Of a stretch of 64,000 bases of DNA, positions 1-8,401 are shown piece by piece. The stretch covers positions 57,936-121,935 of the forward strand of contig NZ_JALDAY010000023.1 of assembly GCF_022698165.1 (NCBI RefSeq). The letters are read 5' to 3'. The notes under the pieces are model-generated. The model had not been told where the DNA came from. It ran no database searches and worked only from the letters and a program-made list of their open reading frames with translations. Source of the stretch: Streptomyces cylindrosporus (lineage in GTDB: Bacteria; Actinomycetota; Actinomycetes; Streptomycetales; Streptomycetaceae). Position 1 is the stretch's first letter. Each line of letters starts with the position of its first letter. The translations under genes and the position numbers were made by a program.

Positions 1-376
1 CGGCGAGGCCGCCGCTGACGTCGTTGACGAGGGCGGCGCCGGCGGCGAGGGCGCGTTCGGCGACGGAGGCGCGCATGGTGTCGACGGAGACCGTGACGCC
101 TTCCGAGGCGAGGCCGCGGACGACGGGGACGACCCGCTTGAGCTCCTCGGCCTCGTCCACGCGGGTGGCGCCGGGGCGGGTGGACTCGCCGCCGACGTCG
201 ACCAGGTCGGCGCCCTGGGCGACCAGCTCCAGGCCGTGCTTGACGGCGGCCGTGGTGTCGAAGAAGCGGCCGCCGTCGGAGAAGGAGTCGGGGGTGACGT
301 TCACGACTCCCATGACCGCGCAGCGGTCCCATTCCGGAAGGCCCGCGACGCGCCCGCGTCCGCTCTGCTTGCTCAT
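1..376 (-). CDS. folP: Dihydropteroate synthase, N-terminal part (cut by window edge)
   Basis: Makes 7,8-dihydropteroate from the pterin diphosphate and p-aminobenzoate in folate synthesis; this is the sulfonamide target. The visible 125 residues start at ATG (376) and carry the pterin-binding signature MGVVNVTPDSFSDGG (residues 22-36), then VDVGGESTRPGA and the SVDT strand typical of the TIM-barrel Pterin_bind family. The rest lies left of the window, so completeness cannot be judged. The 100 bp between its start and the next stop show nothing recognisable. Confidence 0.95.
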   Translation of the reverse strand, partial: MSKQSGRGRVAGLPEWDRCAVMGVVNVTPDSFSDGGRFFDTTAAVKHGLELVAQGADLVDVGGESTRPGATRVDEAEELKRVVPVVRGLASEGVTVSVDTMRASVAERALAAGAALVNDVSGGLA

Positions 377-477
377 GCGTTCAGCCTAGGCCCCGGACCG
401 GCTCCGAAGCCGCCGCGGCCCGGGCGCGGGCTCCCCGGGCCGGTGGGGCGGGGCCTGCGTCCGGGCCTGTCCTCGGT

Positions 478-2289
478 TCACGCCGCTCGTACGTCGCGCT
501 CCGCGACGGCGTGCGTGCACGCGCGCGGGGCGGACCTGCGGCGGCGCAGGAAGCGCGGCAGGGGCAGCGCGAGGTTGACGAAGCCCTCCGCCTGCATGGC
601 GGCGAAGCCGATGCGCGGCAGGTCCGCGGAGGCGCGGTAGACGACGAAGCGGGGCTCCCAGCGCGGGCGGAACTTCGCGTTGAACTTGTACAGGGACTCG
701 ATCTGGAACCAGCGGGAGAGGAACACCAGCAGGCCGCGCCAGGCGCGCAGCACCGGACCGGCGCCGATCTTCTCGCCGCGCGCGAGTGCCGAGCGGAACA
801 TGGCGAAGTTGAGCGACACGCGCGTGATGCCGAATTTCGGGGCCGCCTGGAGGGCGGCGACGATGAGGAGTTCGTTCATCCCGGGGTCGGCCGAGCGGTC
901 GCGGCGCATCAGGTCGAGGGAGGCGCCGTCCGTGCCCCAGGGCACGAAGTGCAGGATCGCCTTCAGGTCGCCGTACTCGCCCGGGTGTTCGTCGGCCTTG
1001 TGGGCGGTGGCGATGAGGCAGTCGCCGTCGGAGGCGTCGCCGATGCGGCCGAGCGCCATGGAGAAGCCGCGCTCGGTGTCGGTGCCGCGCCAGTCCTCTG
1101 CGGCCTGCCGGATGCGCTCCAGTTCGGCGTCGCCGAGGTCACGGACACGTCGTACCCGGGTTTCGTAACCGGCGCGCTCGATGCGCTTGACCATCTGGCG
1201 CACGTTGCGCATCGCGCGGCCGGCGAGGGAGAAATCCGCTACGTCCACCACCGCCTCGTCGCCCAGTTCGAGGGCGTCGAGGCCGGTCTCGCGGGTCCAC
1301 ACCTCGCCGCCCGTCTCCGAGCAGCCCATGACGGCGGGGGTCCAGGAGTGCGCGCGTGCCTCGTCCATGAAGCGCTCGATGGCGCCGGGCCAGGCCTCGA
1401 CGTCGCCGATGGGGTCGCCGCTGGCGAGCATCACGCCGGAGACGACGCGGTACGTCACCGCGGCCTTGCCGCTGGGCGAGAAGACGACCGCCTTGTCGCG
1501 GCGCAGGGCGAAGTGGCCCAGCGAGTCGCGGCCGCCGTGCTTCTCCAGCAGGGCGCGCAGGTGGGCCTCGTCCTCCTCGGTGAGCCGCGCGGCCGGGTGT
1601 TCGGGCCGGAAGGCGAGGTAGATCGTCGTAACGGCCGTGAGCAGGCCCAGGGCGCCCAGGGAGAAGCCGACGGTCCAGGAGGTGTCGCCCTGGTAGTCGA
1701 CGGGCCCCTCGAAGCCGAACAGGCCGTACAGGACGTGCGTAATGCGATCGGCCAGGCTCGGGTCGCCGACCATCCGGTTCGGGTGGACGCTGACGATGAT
1801 CAGTCCGAGGACGAGGGAACCGGCGCCCATGAGGACGAAGTTGGCGAGCGCGCGCCACCTGCTGCGCGGGTCGGGCAGCGCCTTGAACTGGTCCCGGTGG
1901 CGCACCAGGGGTGCGAGCAGCGCCAGCGAGATGAGCACTCCGATGAGGGAGTGCCGGTACGTGAACTGCGCCACGGCGCCCGCCGGAAGCAGTACCACCG
2001 CGGCCCGCCAGGCGCGCCGCTTGCCGCGCCTGAGACCGTGCGCGAGCAGCAGCAGGAGGATGCCGGCGCTGAGCGACAGCGCGGCGGCGAACGGGCCGAA
2101 CGCGCCGGGCAGCACCTCGGCGAGGGTGTGCATACGGCTGTGCCTGAAGCGCGGGAAGACGCCCGCGGCGATGTCCAGGACGCCTACAAGAGCGCAGGCT
2201 CTGGCGACGAGGACGGGGACGGCCTCGGGGCGCGGCCCATGCAGCATGCGCCGCTCAGTGTGTGATCGGGAGGGAACCCCGCCCGACAT
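478..2289 (-). CDS. Phosphatidylglycerol lysyltransferase-domain membrane protein (MprF/DUF2156 type)
   Basis: About 600 residues. The N-terminal half has several hydrophobic helices. The C-terminal half is a DUF2156/MprF-like GNAT-fold domain with the family pattern of conserved W, D and R residues (for example DLMRRD, LNFAMFRSALARG). MprF-type enzymes transfer an amino acid from aminoacyl-tRNA to membrane lipid, changing envelope charge. The start is uncertain: the frame stays open to 2364 and ATGs occur at 2289 and 2313. I chose 2289 because the downstream sequence MSGGVPSRSH looks like the family N terminus. It is divergent from the esterase at 2513 and has an ECF-type promoter candidate upstream, which would fit membership in an envelope-stress regulon. 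Lysine as the transferred residue is inferred from the family. Confidence 0.85.
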   Translation of the reverse strand: MSGGVPSRSHTERRMLHGPRPEAVPVLVARACALVGVLDIAAGVFPRFRHSRMHTLAEVLPGAFGPFAAALSLSAGILLLLLAHGLRRGKRRAWRAAVVLLPAGAVAQFTYRHSLIGVLISLALLAPLVRHRDQFKALPDPRSRWRALANFVLMGAGSLVLGLIIVSVHPNRMVGDPSLADRITHVLYGLFGFEGPVDYQGDTSWTVGFSLGALGLLTAVTTIYLAFRPEHPAARLTEEDEAHLRALLEKHGGRDSLGHFALRRDKAVVFSPSGKAAVTYRVVSGVMLASGDPIGDVEAWPGAIERFMDEARAHSWTPAVMGCSETGGEVWTRETGLDALELGDEAVVDVADFSLAGRAMRNVRQMVKRIERAGYETRVRRVRDLGDAELERIRQAAEDWRGTDTERGFSMALGRIGDASDGDCLIATAHKADEHPGEYGDLKAILHFVPWGTDGASLDLMRRDRSADPGMNELLIVAALQAAPKFGITRVSLNFAMFRSALARGEKIGAGPVLRAWRGLLVFLSRWFQIESLYKFNAKFRPRWEPRFVVYRASADLPRIGFAAMQAEGFVNLALPLPRFLRRRRSAPRACTHAVAERDVRAA

Positions 2290-2386
2290 TTCCTCATCTG
2301 TCCTGACAGACATCGCATCCCGTAGTTCTGCGAGAGACCTTGGATCCGGTACCGATTCGGGCATCCGGCGACATTGCGCCCTCTAG

Positions 2387-2412
2387 GACGGTGTCACGGC
2401 AGGAGAGGTTCA
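2387..2412 (-). promoter_or_regulatory. Candidate ECF sigma-type promoter for the lysyltransferase gene
   Basis: On the minus strand the elements TGAACC (2412-2407) and CGTC followed by CTA (2390-2387) are separated by 16 bp. That is the spacing and AAC/CGTC core expected for ECF sigma promoters. The transcript would begin near 2380. sigE lies in the same window, and I recall the S. coelicolor homologue being a SigE target, but the match here is by eye only. Confidence 0.45.
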
Positions 2413-2512
2413 CTCCGCTTCTCAAAGCCGTTTCAAAGGCCGGGGAAAGTCCCGGACAAGCCCTCGCGAAGGTGCGGGGGAGACGGGCGAAACCGCAGGC
2501 AGGAAGCAGGTC

Positions 2513-3649
2513 ATGGGTCTTACGAGCAACAACGTGCTGTGGTTGGCGGTCGCGTTCGCCGTACTGCTGTTCGTCGGCACGGTCTGGCTGTGGCCGCGGC
2601 TGGCGCGGCGGAACTGGCGGGCCGTCAGCGGACGCGTAGGCCTGCTCCTGGGCACCCAGCTCGCTCTCTTCATGTCGCTCGGTCTCGCCGCCAACCAGGC
2701 CTTCGGCTTCTACGCGAGCTGGGCGGACCTGTTCGGCCGGGAGAAGGACCAGGGTGTGGTCGTCAACCACACCGCGCTGGGCGGCAGCGGCGGCCCCCTT
2801 CAGGTGGTCGACACGGCACGCGTGCGTGGAGCGGGCGGTTCCCCCGGTGCTGGGCCGCGGACCGGCGGGCAGATCCAGAAGGTCGACATCGTCGGCCGTA
2901 CGACCCACATCGCCACGCCCGCGTACGTGTACCTGCCGCCGGAGTACTTCCAGCCCCAGTACCGCACGCGTACGTTCCCTGCCGCGGTCGTCCTCACCGG
3001 ATATCCCGGCACCGCCGAGGCGCTCGTGGACAAACTGCACTACCCCGCAACGGCCCAGAACCTCGCCAAGAGCGGCCGTATGCAGCCGATGATCCTGGTC
3101 ATGCTGCGGCCCACGGTGGCGCCGCCGCGGGACACCGAGTGCGTGGACATCCCGGGCGGGCCGAAGACGGAGACGTTCTTCGCCAAGGATCTGCCCAACG
3201 CCGTACTCGCGCACTACAGGGTGGGCAGGAAGCCGGGCAGCTGGGGGATCATCGGCGACTCCACCGGCGGCTACTGCGCGCTGAAGCTCGCGATGCACCA
3301 CCCTGGGGCGTACGCGGCCGCCGCGGGCCTTTCGCCGTACTACAAGGCGCCGATCGACCCCACCACGGGTGATCTCTTCCACGGCGACAAGGGGCTGCGC
3401 AATCGCGCCGACCTGTGGTGGTGCCTCAAGCACCTGCCCCCGCCGAACACTTCACTGCTCGTCACCAGCAGCCGGATCGGGGAATCCAACTACAAGGCGA
3501 CGCTGAAGTTCATAGGGCGAGTGGAGGCCACCAAGCTGACCCGGATCTCGTCGATCATCCTGGATAGCGGCGGCCACAACTTCAACACCTGGCGGCGGGA
3601 GATTCCGGCGACGCTGCAGTGGATCAGCGGGCGGCTGAGCGACCGGTGA
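2513..3649 (+). CDS. Membrane-anchored alpha/beta-hydrolase, esterase D/mycolyltransferase-like
   Basis: 378 residues. Two hydrophobic segments (about 8-28 and 41-62) place the following catalytic domain outside the membrane. The domain has the nucleophile elbow GDSTGG (Ser250) and a late GGHNF motif (His355), as in the esterase family PF00756 that includes the mycolyltransferase antigen 85 fold. The substrate is unknown; streptomycetes have no mycolic acids, so an envelope or secreted ester is more likely. The start ATG at 2513 follows a weak GGAAG ribosome site. It is divergent from the lipid lysyltransferase, and both products would act at the cell envelope. Confidence 0.85.
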   Translation: MGLTSNNVLWLAVAFAVLLFVGTVWLWPRLARRNWRAVSGRVGLLLGTQLALFMSLGLAANQAFGFYASWADLFGREKDQGVVVNHTALGGSGGPLQVVDTARVRGAGGSPGAGPRTGGQIQKVDIVGRTTHIATPAYVYLPPEYFQPQYRTRTFPAAVVLTGYPGTAEALVDKLHYPATAQNLAKSGRMQPMILVMLRPTVAPPRDTECVDIPGGPKTETFFAKDLPNAVLAHYRVGRKPGSWGIIGDSTGGYCALKLAMHHPGAYAAAAGLSPYYKAPIDPTTGDLFHGDKGLRNRADLWWCLKHLPPPNTSLLVTSSRIGESNYKATLKFIGRVEATKLTRISSIILDSGGHNFNTWRREIPATLQWISGRLSDR

Positions 3650-3784
3650 CCGGTGTTCCGGAAGTTGACGATCTTGCCGAATTCGCTGCGGAAGAATTCC
3701 TGATGCCCTGTGAACGTTTCGGTATGGCTGTGTTTTTACGGGGCGGGGAGCCAACAGTCGCCTACGCGCGGTAAGTTTCTGGCC

Positions 3785-5290
3785 ATGCCACGTGGACGTC
3801 ACCGCCATTCACCGCCCTTGCACAGGCTGCTGCCCCCGTCGGCGATCGCAGGCGTCTCCCTCGTCTGCGCCTTCGGCCCCTGGGTGTTCACGGAGTCGGC
3901 CGTGCTGCGCGTCATCGCAGCCTTCGCCGCGGCGACGGCGGTCGTCGGCGCGGCCGTCATGCGCCGCTGGGACGCGCAGGCCGGCAAGCAGGTCGCCGAC
4001 CTCACGCGCGCGCGTGCGAGCGACGAGTGGCGGCACGAGGAGCGGGTCGCGGAGCTGGAGACCGACCTCGAGGAATCGCGCGAGCTGCGCGCCAAGCTGG
4101 AGCAGCGGCTGCGCGCCAAGCGCTCCGAGCTGGCCGGGCTGCGCAACGAGCACGCGGCCCTGCTGCGCCGGTACGCCACCGCGGAGACCGAGCGCGCGAG
4201 CGCCCTGGAGGGCCGCCGGCTGCTGGAGATAGAGGCCGGTGCCCCGACGACGCCCGCGCTGCCGCCCGTAGCGGCGGACGAGACGGAGCCGGCGGAGGCC
4301 GAGGCTGTGGCTGCCTCGGCGGACGAGACCGAGGCCGTGGCCGACCTGGCGGAGGAGGCGGAGGCGCCGGAGGCCGACGAGGAGCCGGAGGCTCCCGCGG
4401 TCTTCTCGCCCGAGGGTTCGAAGCTGTTCCTGCGGGCCGGCGCGGCGCTGAAGAAGCTCGACAAGGACGGCGACGCTTCCCCGAAGGCCGCCGACGCGGT
4501 GGCGGGGGAGGACGAGGCCCGGGCGGACTTCGAGGACGACGGTGACTTCGAGGCCGACGCCGAGGTCGAAGGCGGTGCTGAGGCCGGCGGTGACGTCGAG
4601 GCCGAGGCCGACGACGAGGAGGCGGCCGCTTCCGGCGAGAGTGCTTCCGAAGACGGGGCTTCCCCCGAGGACGACGGCTCCCCGAAGGGCGGCGGTTCAC
4701 CCAAGGGCGACGGCCGGTCGAAGCGTGACGGCGCCCCCAAGGGCGCGCCCGTGACGGCGCACAACGGTGCCGCGGCGAGCCAGGCGCCCGCGCCCGCCGA
4801 GGGGACCGCACCCGCCGCGCAGACCGCCCCCGCGGTGGCCGAGGCCGCCGCGAGCGGTGGCACCGAGGCGGCGGCGCAGGAGGACGAGGCGCAGGGGCAG
4901 CCCGAGGCGGTCGACGGGCATGAGCGCGCGGCCGCCACGACTCCGGCCCGTTCGGCCCAGCCCGTGCAGCAGCCCTCGGGGCACTTCGTCGCACCGACCG
5001 CGGTGGCCGTCGTACCGGGCACGCCCGCGCGGCGCCCGGCGATCCAGGGCGGCTTCGACTTCTTCGGCAACAAGAAGGAGCCGAACCCGGCGGCCCTGGA
5101 CGCCGTCCAGAACGAGGACCTCGCCGACGTGGTCGGCCAGGAGGCCCTTGCCGTCCACAAGGCGGAGGCGGAGGCCGAGTTCAAGCCGGCCGACGAGGAG
5201 GCCCGGGGCGTGGGCCAGGTGATCGACCTGACGGCCCACGACGAGACGGAACAGATCGACCTGCAGGGCCTGCGGAGCGCGGTTTCCTGA
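3785..5290 (+). CDS. Coiled-coil, acidic low-complexity membrane protein, function unknown
   Basis: 501 residues that I do not recognise beyond their architecture. Two N-terminal hydrophobic helices (about 15-35 and 40-58) are followed by a charged heptad-like stretch (about 65-145, with ELETDLEESRELRAKLEQR) that should form a coiled coil. Next comes a long Glu/Asp/Ala/Pro-rich region (about 155-410) that is probably disordered. A short conserved-looking tail contains GGFDFFGNKKEP and QVIDLTAHDETEQIDLQ. The ATG at 3785 has no strong ribosome site. The tail may be a binding motif, but the sequence does not say for what partner. Confidence 0.75.
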   Translation: MPRGRHRHSPPLHRLLPPSAIAGVSLVCAFGPWVFTESAVLRVIAAFAAATAVVGAAVMRRWDAQAGKQVADLTRARASDEWRHEERVAELETDLEESRELRAKLEQRLRAKRSELAGLRNEHAALLRRYATAETERASALEGRRLLEIEAGAPTTPALPPVAADETEPAEAEAVAASADETEAVADLAEEAEAPEADEEPEAPAVFSPEGSKLFLRAGAALKKLDKDGDASPKAADAVAGEDEARADFEDDGDFEADAEVEGGAEAGGDVEAEADDEEAAASGESASEDGASPEDDGSPKGGGSPKGDGRSKRDGAPKGAPVTAHNGAAASQAPAPAEGTAPAAQTAPAVAEAAASGGTEAAAQEDEAQGQPEAVDGHERAAATTPARSAQPVQQPSGHFVAPTAVAVVPGTPARRPAIQGGFDFFGNKKEPNPAALDAVQNEDLADVVGQEALAVHKAEAEAEFKPADEEARGVGQVIDLTAHDETEQIDLQGLRSAVS

Positions 5291-5341
5291 CACCGGGTGG
5301 CGGGGTGCTCGCCGGTCGTCGTACGACACCGGCGGCGCGCC

Positions 5342-6679
5342 CTACGACGCCATCCACCGGTCCGGCCGGGCGTCCCGGCGCCCCGTCCGCGACCGCTCCG
5401 ACTGCCCCCGCAGCAGCTCCGCCGCCTCCTGCGCGTCCCTCAGACGGGCTGTGACGGTCTTGTTGGCCCCCGTGTCCACATGGACGTCGGCGAGCCGCCA
5501 CAGCCGCTCCCAGGGCCCCTGGGCCAGCCGTACGCTCTGCACCTTGGCGTGCGGCACCAGCGCCAGGCTCCGCTTCAACAGCCCGTGCCGCGCCGCGAAC
5601 ACCGTGTCGGTGACCGCGAGCCCGTAACCACGCCACCACAGGGGCACGCACCGTCCGGCCCGCCGCGGCGGCCGCGACAGCGCGGCGGCGGCCGGCACGG
5701 TCACCCCCGGCAGCACGCGCGCGACGACGGCCTCCGCGACCTCGCGCGGAGCGACCGGCACGAGCACCGAGTTGGACGAACCGGCCACGTCCAGCTCCAC
5801 CCGCACCCACCCGCGCCGCCGCCACAGCAGCGGTTCCACGATCCGCACGGTCTGCACCCGCCCCGGTGGCACCGTCTCGTGCGTACGGTCCAGCAGCCCG
5901 TGGTCGATGCGCAGCCCGTCCGGCGACTCGCCCACCGTCCAGTCGTACTCCCCGACGAAGCGCCCCACGCTGCTCGTGGCCGCCGCGCCGAGCAGGGGCA
6001 CGCCGGTCGCGAGGACCGTCCACACGCTGTGGGTGGCGAGCCACAGGACCGGTGGCACGACGAGCGCGGCGGCCAGGGAGCCCCAGGTGGCGCCCGTCAG
6101 CACGAGGGAGATCGCGAGGTGCAGCGGGGGCGTGCGCAGCAGAACCTGCGCCGGCGCTTCCCCGACTTCGTGCGCCGTCTCGGGCGCGAACCCGGCGGCG
6201 CGCGCCAGCAGTTCCGCGCGCAGCGCACGCGCCTCGCGCTCCCCCAGGAAGGCCAGTTCGTCCTTCTTGTCGGTGCCTATGACGTCGAGTTTCAGCTTGG
6301 CGACGCCCGCCACGCGCGCGAGGAGCGGCTGGGTGACGTCGATCGCCTGGATGCGCTCCAGCCGGATGTGCGCGGTACGGCGGAACAACAGGCCGGTACG
6401 GATGCGCAGTTCGGACTCGGTCACCGCGAAGTGCGTAAACCACCAGGTGAGGAAGCCGTACAGGGCGGCCGCAGGGACGAGCACGGCGAGGGCGATGAGC
6501 AGCGTGGTGGCCGTCAGTCTGGTCAGCTGCCGCTGCGCCTGGTCGGGGTCGTGCACCGCCCACCCGATGAGCACCGCGACCGGCGCCCACGCCCGCCGAA
6601 GCGGCGTTATGGGATGCAGCCGACGCTCGGTGACGGGTTCCTTCGCGCGTACGGCGTCGTCGACGCCCGGCGCGGTCAC
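5342..6679 (-). CDS. Bacterial PH-domain (DUF304/YdbT-type) membrane protein, larger subunit
   Basis: 445 residues with repeated bacterial PH domains (bPH_2/DUF304), each preceded by hydrophobic segments. PH-domain cores such as ESELRIRTGLLFRRTAHIRLERIQAIDV and VTDTVFAARHGLLKRSLALV recur (given here in part). The GTG start at 6679 overlaps the stop of the upstream smaller PH gene in a GTGA junction, so the two are translationally coupled. In other bacteria such YdbS/YdbT pairs are integral membrane proteins with reported roles in resistance to envelope-active compounds. The role here is inferred only from that pairing. Confidence 0.85.
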   Translation of the reverse strand: MTAPGVDDAVRAKEPVTERRLHPITPLRRAWAPVAVLIGWAVHDPDQAQRQLTRLTATTLLIALAVLVPAAALYGFLTWWFTHFAVTESELRIRTGLLFRRTAHIRLERIQAIDVTQPLLARVAGVAKLKLDVIGTDKKDELAFLGEREARALRAELLARAAGFAPETAHEVGEAPAQVLLRTPPLHLAISLVLTGATWGSLAAALVVPPVLWLATHSVWTVLATGVPLLGAAATSSVGRFVGEYDWTVGESPDGLRIDHGLLDRTHETVPPGRVQTVRIVEPLLWRRRGWVRVELDVAGSSNSVLVPVAPREVAEAVVARVLPGVTVPAAAALSRPPRRAGRCVPLWWRGYGLAVTDTVFAARHGLLKRSLALVPHAKVQSVRLAQGPWERLWRLADVHVDTGANKTVTARLRDAQEAAELLRGQSERSRTGRRDARPDRWMAS

Positions 6680-7188
6680 AGGCCCGCCGATCGGGCCTCG
6701 CCGAGCTCGGTGAGCCGGTCGCGCAGCCGCTCCGCCTCGGCCGGATCGAGACCCGGGATGGTCGCGTCGGTCGCCGCGGCCGCCGTGTGCAGCTGCACGC
6801 TGGCCAGCCCGAAGTGCCGCTCGACGGGCCCGGAGGTCACCTCGACCAGCTGCATGCGCCCGTACGGCACGACGGTCTCCTCGCGCCACAGCACGCCCCG
6901 GCTGATCAGCAGGTCGTCGGCGCGCTCGGCGTACCGCCAGGAGCGCCAGTTGCGGCCCAGCAGCACCCAGCCCCAGGCCATGAGCGCGAGCGGCAGCAGC
7001 GCGAACGCCGCCCAGCCGGGGCCAGCGAGCAGACCGAGTAGCAGACCCAGAGCGAGGGCGATCAGCCCCAGCCACACCACCAGCAACAGCCGCCGCATCC
7101 GCAGCAGCCCCGGCGGCAGCCCGGTCCACACCGGTTCTGCCGCCTCGTCCCCCGTCGTGCCCGTGCCGCGCGGGCTCCCCGTCTCCAT
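6676..7188 (-). CDS. Bacterial PH-domain (YdbS-type) membrane protein, smaller subunit
   Basis: 170 residues. Two close hydrophobic helices (about 32-75) are followed by a single bPH_2 domain with the hallmark LLISRGVLWREETVVPYGRMQ and a downstream HTAAAATDATIPGL strand. The ATG at 7188 gives a family-length protein. It is the first gene of a two-gene operon with the larger PH-domain protein, and it is divergent from nuoD, with only about 30 bp between the two starts. Confidence 0.85.
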   Translation of the reverse strand: METGSPRGTGTTGDEAAEPVWTGLPPGLLRMRRLLLVVWLGLIALALGLLLGLLAGPGWAAFALLPLALMAWGWVLLGRNWRSWRYAERADDLLISRGVLWREETVVPYGRMQLVEVTSGPVERHFGLASVQLHTAAAATDATIPGLDPAEAERLRDRLTELGEARSAGL

Positions 7189-7219
7189 ACGGCCAGCGTA
7201 CGTAGGAGAGACTGTGTCC

Positions 7220-8371
7220 ATGACTCCCACGACGGAGACCATGGTCGGTATCGGCGGCGCCGCGGAGAGCACCGACATGGTGCTCAACATCGGGCCGCAG
7301 CACCCGTCCACGCACGGCGTACTCAGGCTGCGCCTGGTGCTGGACGGCGAGCGCATCACGCACGCGGAGCCGGTGATCGGGTACATGCACCGCGGCGCGG
7401 AGAAGCTCTTCGAGGCGCGCGACTACCGCCAGATCATCATGCTGGCCAACCGGCACGACTGGCTGTCGGCCTTCTCGAACGAGCTCGGCGTCGTCCTTGC
7501 CGTGGAGCGCATGCTCGGCATGGAGGTCCCCACGCGCGCGGTGTGGACGCGCACGCTGCTCGCGGAGCTCAACCGGGTGCTCAACCACCTGATGTTCCTC
7601 GGCTCGTACCCGCTGGAGCTCGGCGGGATCACGCCGATCTTCTACGCCTTCACGGAGCGCGAGGAGCTCCAGCACGTCATGGAGGAGATCTCCGGCGGGC
7701 GCATGCACTACATGTTCAACCGCGTCGGCGGCCTCAAGGAGGACCTGCCGGCCGGCTGGACCACACGCGCGCGTGCCTCCGTCGCGGCCCTGCGCTCCCG
7801 CATGGACCGCTTCGACGACCTGGTGCTCGGCAACGAGATCTTCCGGGGGCGCACGCGGGGCGTGGGCGCGCTCGCGCCGGAGACCGTGCACGCGTACGGC
7901 GTGAGCGGGCCCATCGCGCGCGCCTCGGGCGTCGATTTCGACCTGCGCCGGGACGAGCCGTATCTCGCCTACGGGGAACTGCAGGACACTCTCAAGGTCG
8001 TCACCCGGCAGGAGGGCGACTGCCTCGCCCGCTTCGAGTGCCTCCTGGAGCAGACGCACAACTCCCTCGACCTCGCCGACGCCTGCCTCGACCGGCTCGC
8101 CGAACTGCCGCCCGGCCCGATCAACCAGCGCCTCCCGAAGGTCCTGAAGGCACCCGAGGGCCACACCTACGCCTGGACCGAGAACCCGCTCGGCATCAAC
8201 GGCTACTACCTCGTCAGCAAGGGCGAGAAGACCCCGTACCGCCTGAAGCTGCGCTCGGCCTCGTACAACAACATCCAGGCCCTCGTGGAACTCCTCCCCG
8301 GCACGCTGGTCGCGGACATGGTGGCGATCCTGGGGTCGCTGTTCTTCGTGGTCGGGGACATCGACAAGTAA
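7220..8371 (+). CDS. nuoD: NADH-quinone oxidoreductase subunit D (stand-alone copy)
   Basis: 383 residues, full length for the 49-kDa/NuoD subunit, which lines the quinone pocket of complex I. Family marks are GPQHPSTHGVLRL (residues 25-37), the quinone-site histidines, and MHRGAEKL (56-63) with Arg58. No other nuo gene is adjacent, so this is an orphan paralogue (called nuoD2 in S. coelicolor, from memory) rather than part of the main nuo operon. The ribosome site AGGAGAG sits about 10 bp before the ATG at 7220. The neighbouring gene encodes a MidA/NDUFAF7-type methyltransferase whose mitochondrial relative modifies this subunit. Confidence 0.95.
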   Translation: MTPTTETMVGIGGAAESTDMVLNIGPQHPSTHGVLRLRLVLDGERITHAEPVIGYMHRGAEKLFEARDYRQIIMLANRHDWLSAFSNELGVVLAVERMLGMEVPTRAVWTRTLLAELNRVLNHLMFLGSYPLELGGITPIFYAFTEREELQHVMEEISGGRMHYMFNRVGGLKEDLPAGWTTRARASVAALRSRMDRFDDLVLGNEIFRGRTRGVGALAPETVHAYGVSGPIARASGVDFDLRRDEPYLAYGELQDTLKVVTRQEGDCLARFECLLEQTHNSLDLADACLDRLAELPPGPINQRLPKVLKAPEGHTYAWTENPLGINGYYLVSKGEKTPYRLKLRSASYNNIQALVELLPGTLVADMVAILGSLFFVVGDIDK

Positions 8372-8401
8372 CGGCAAGTAACGCGGGAAGGCAGGGCTCT
8401 C

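Noticed and set aside
511..2265. 584-codon plus-strand frame opposite the lysyltransferase
   Set aside because: Shadow of a gene with recognisable membrane and DUF2156 sequence on the other strand.
5297..7219. Long open frame on the plus strand running into nuoD
   Set aside because: Its first 640 codons are antisense to two clear PH-domain genes and low complexity; NuoD starts at the ATG at 7220.
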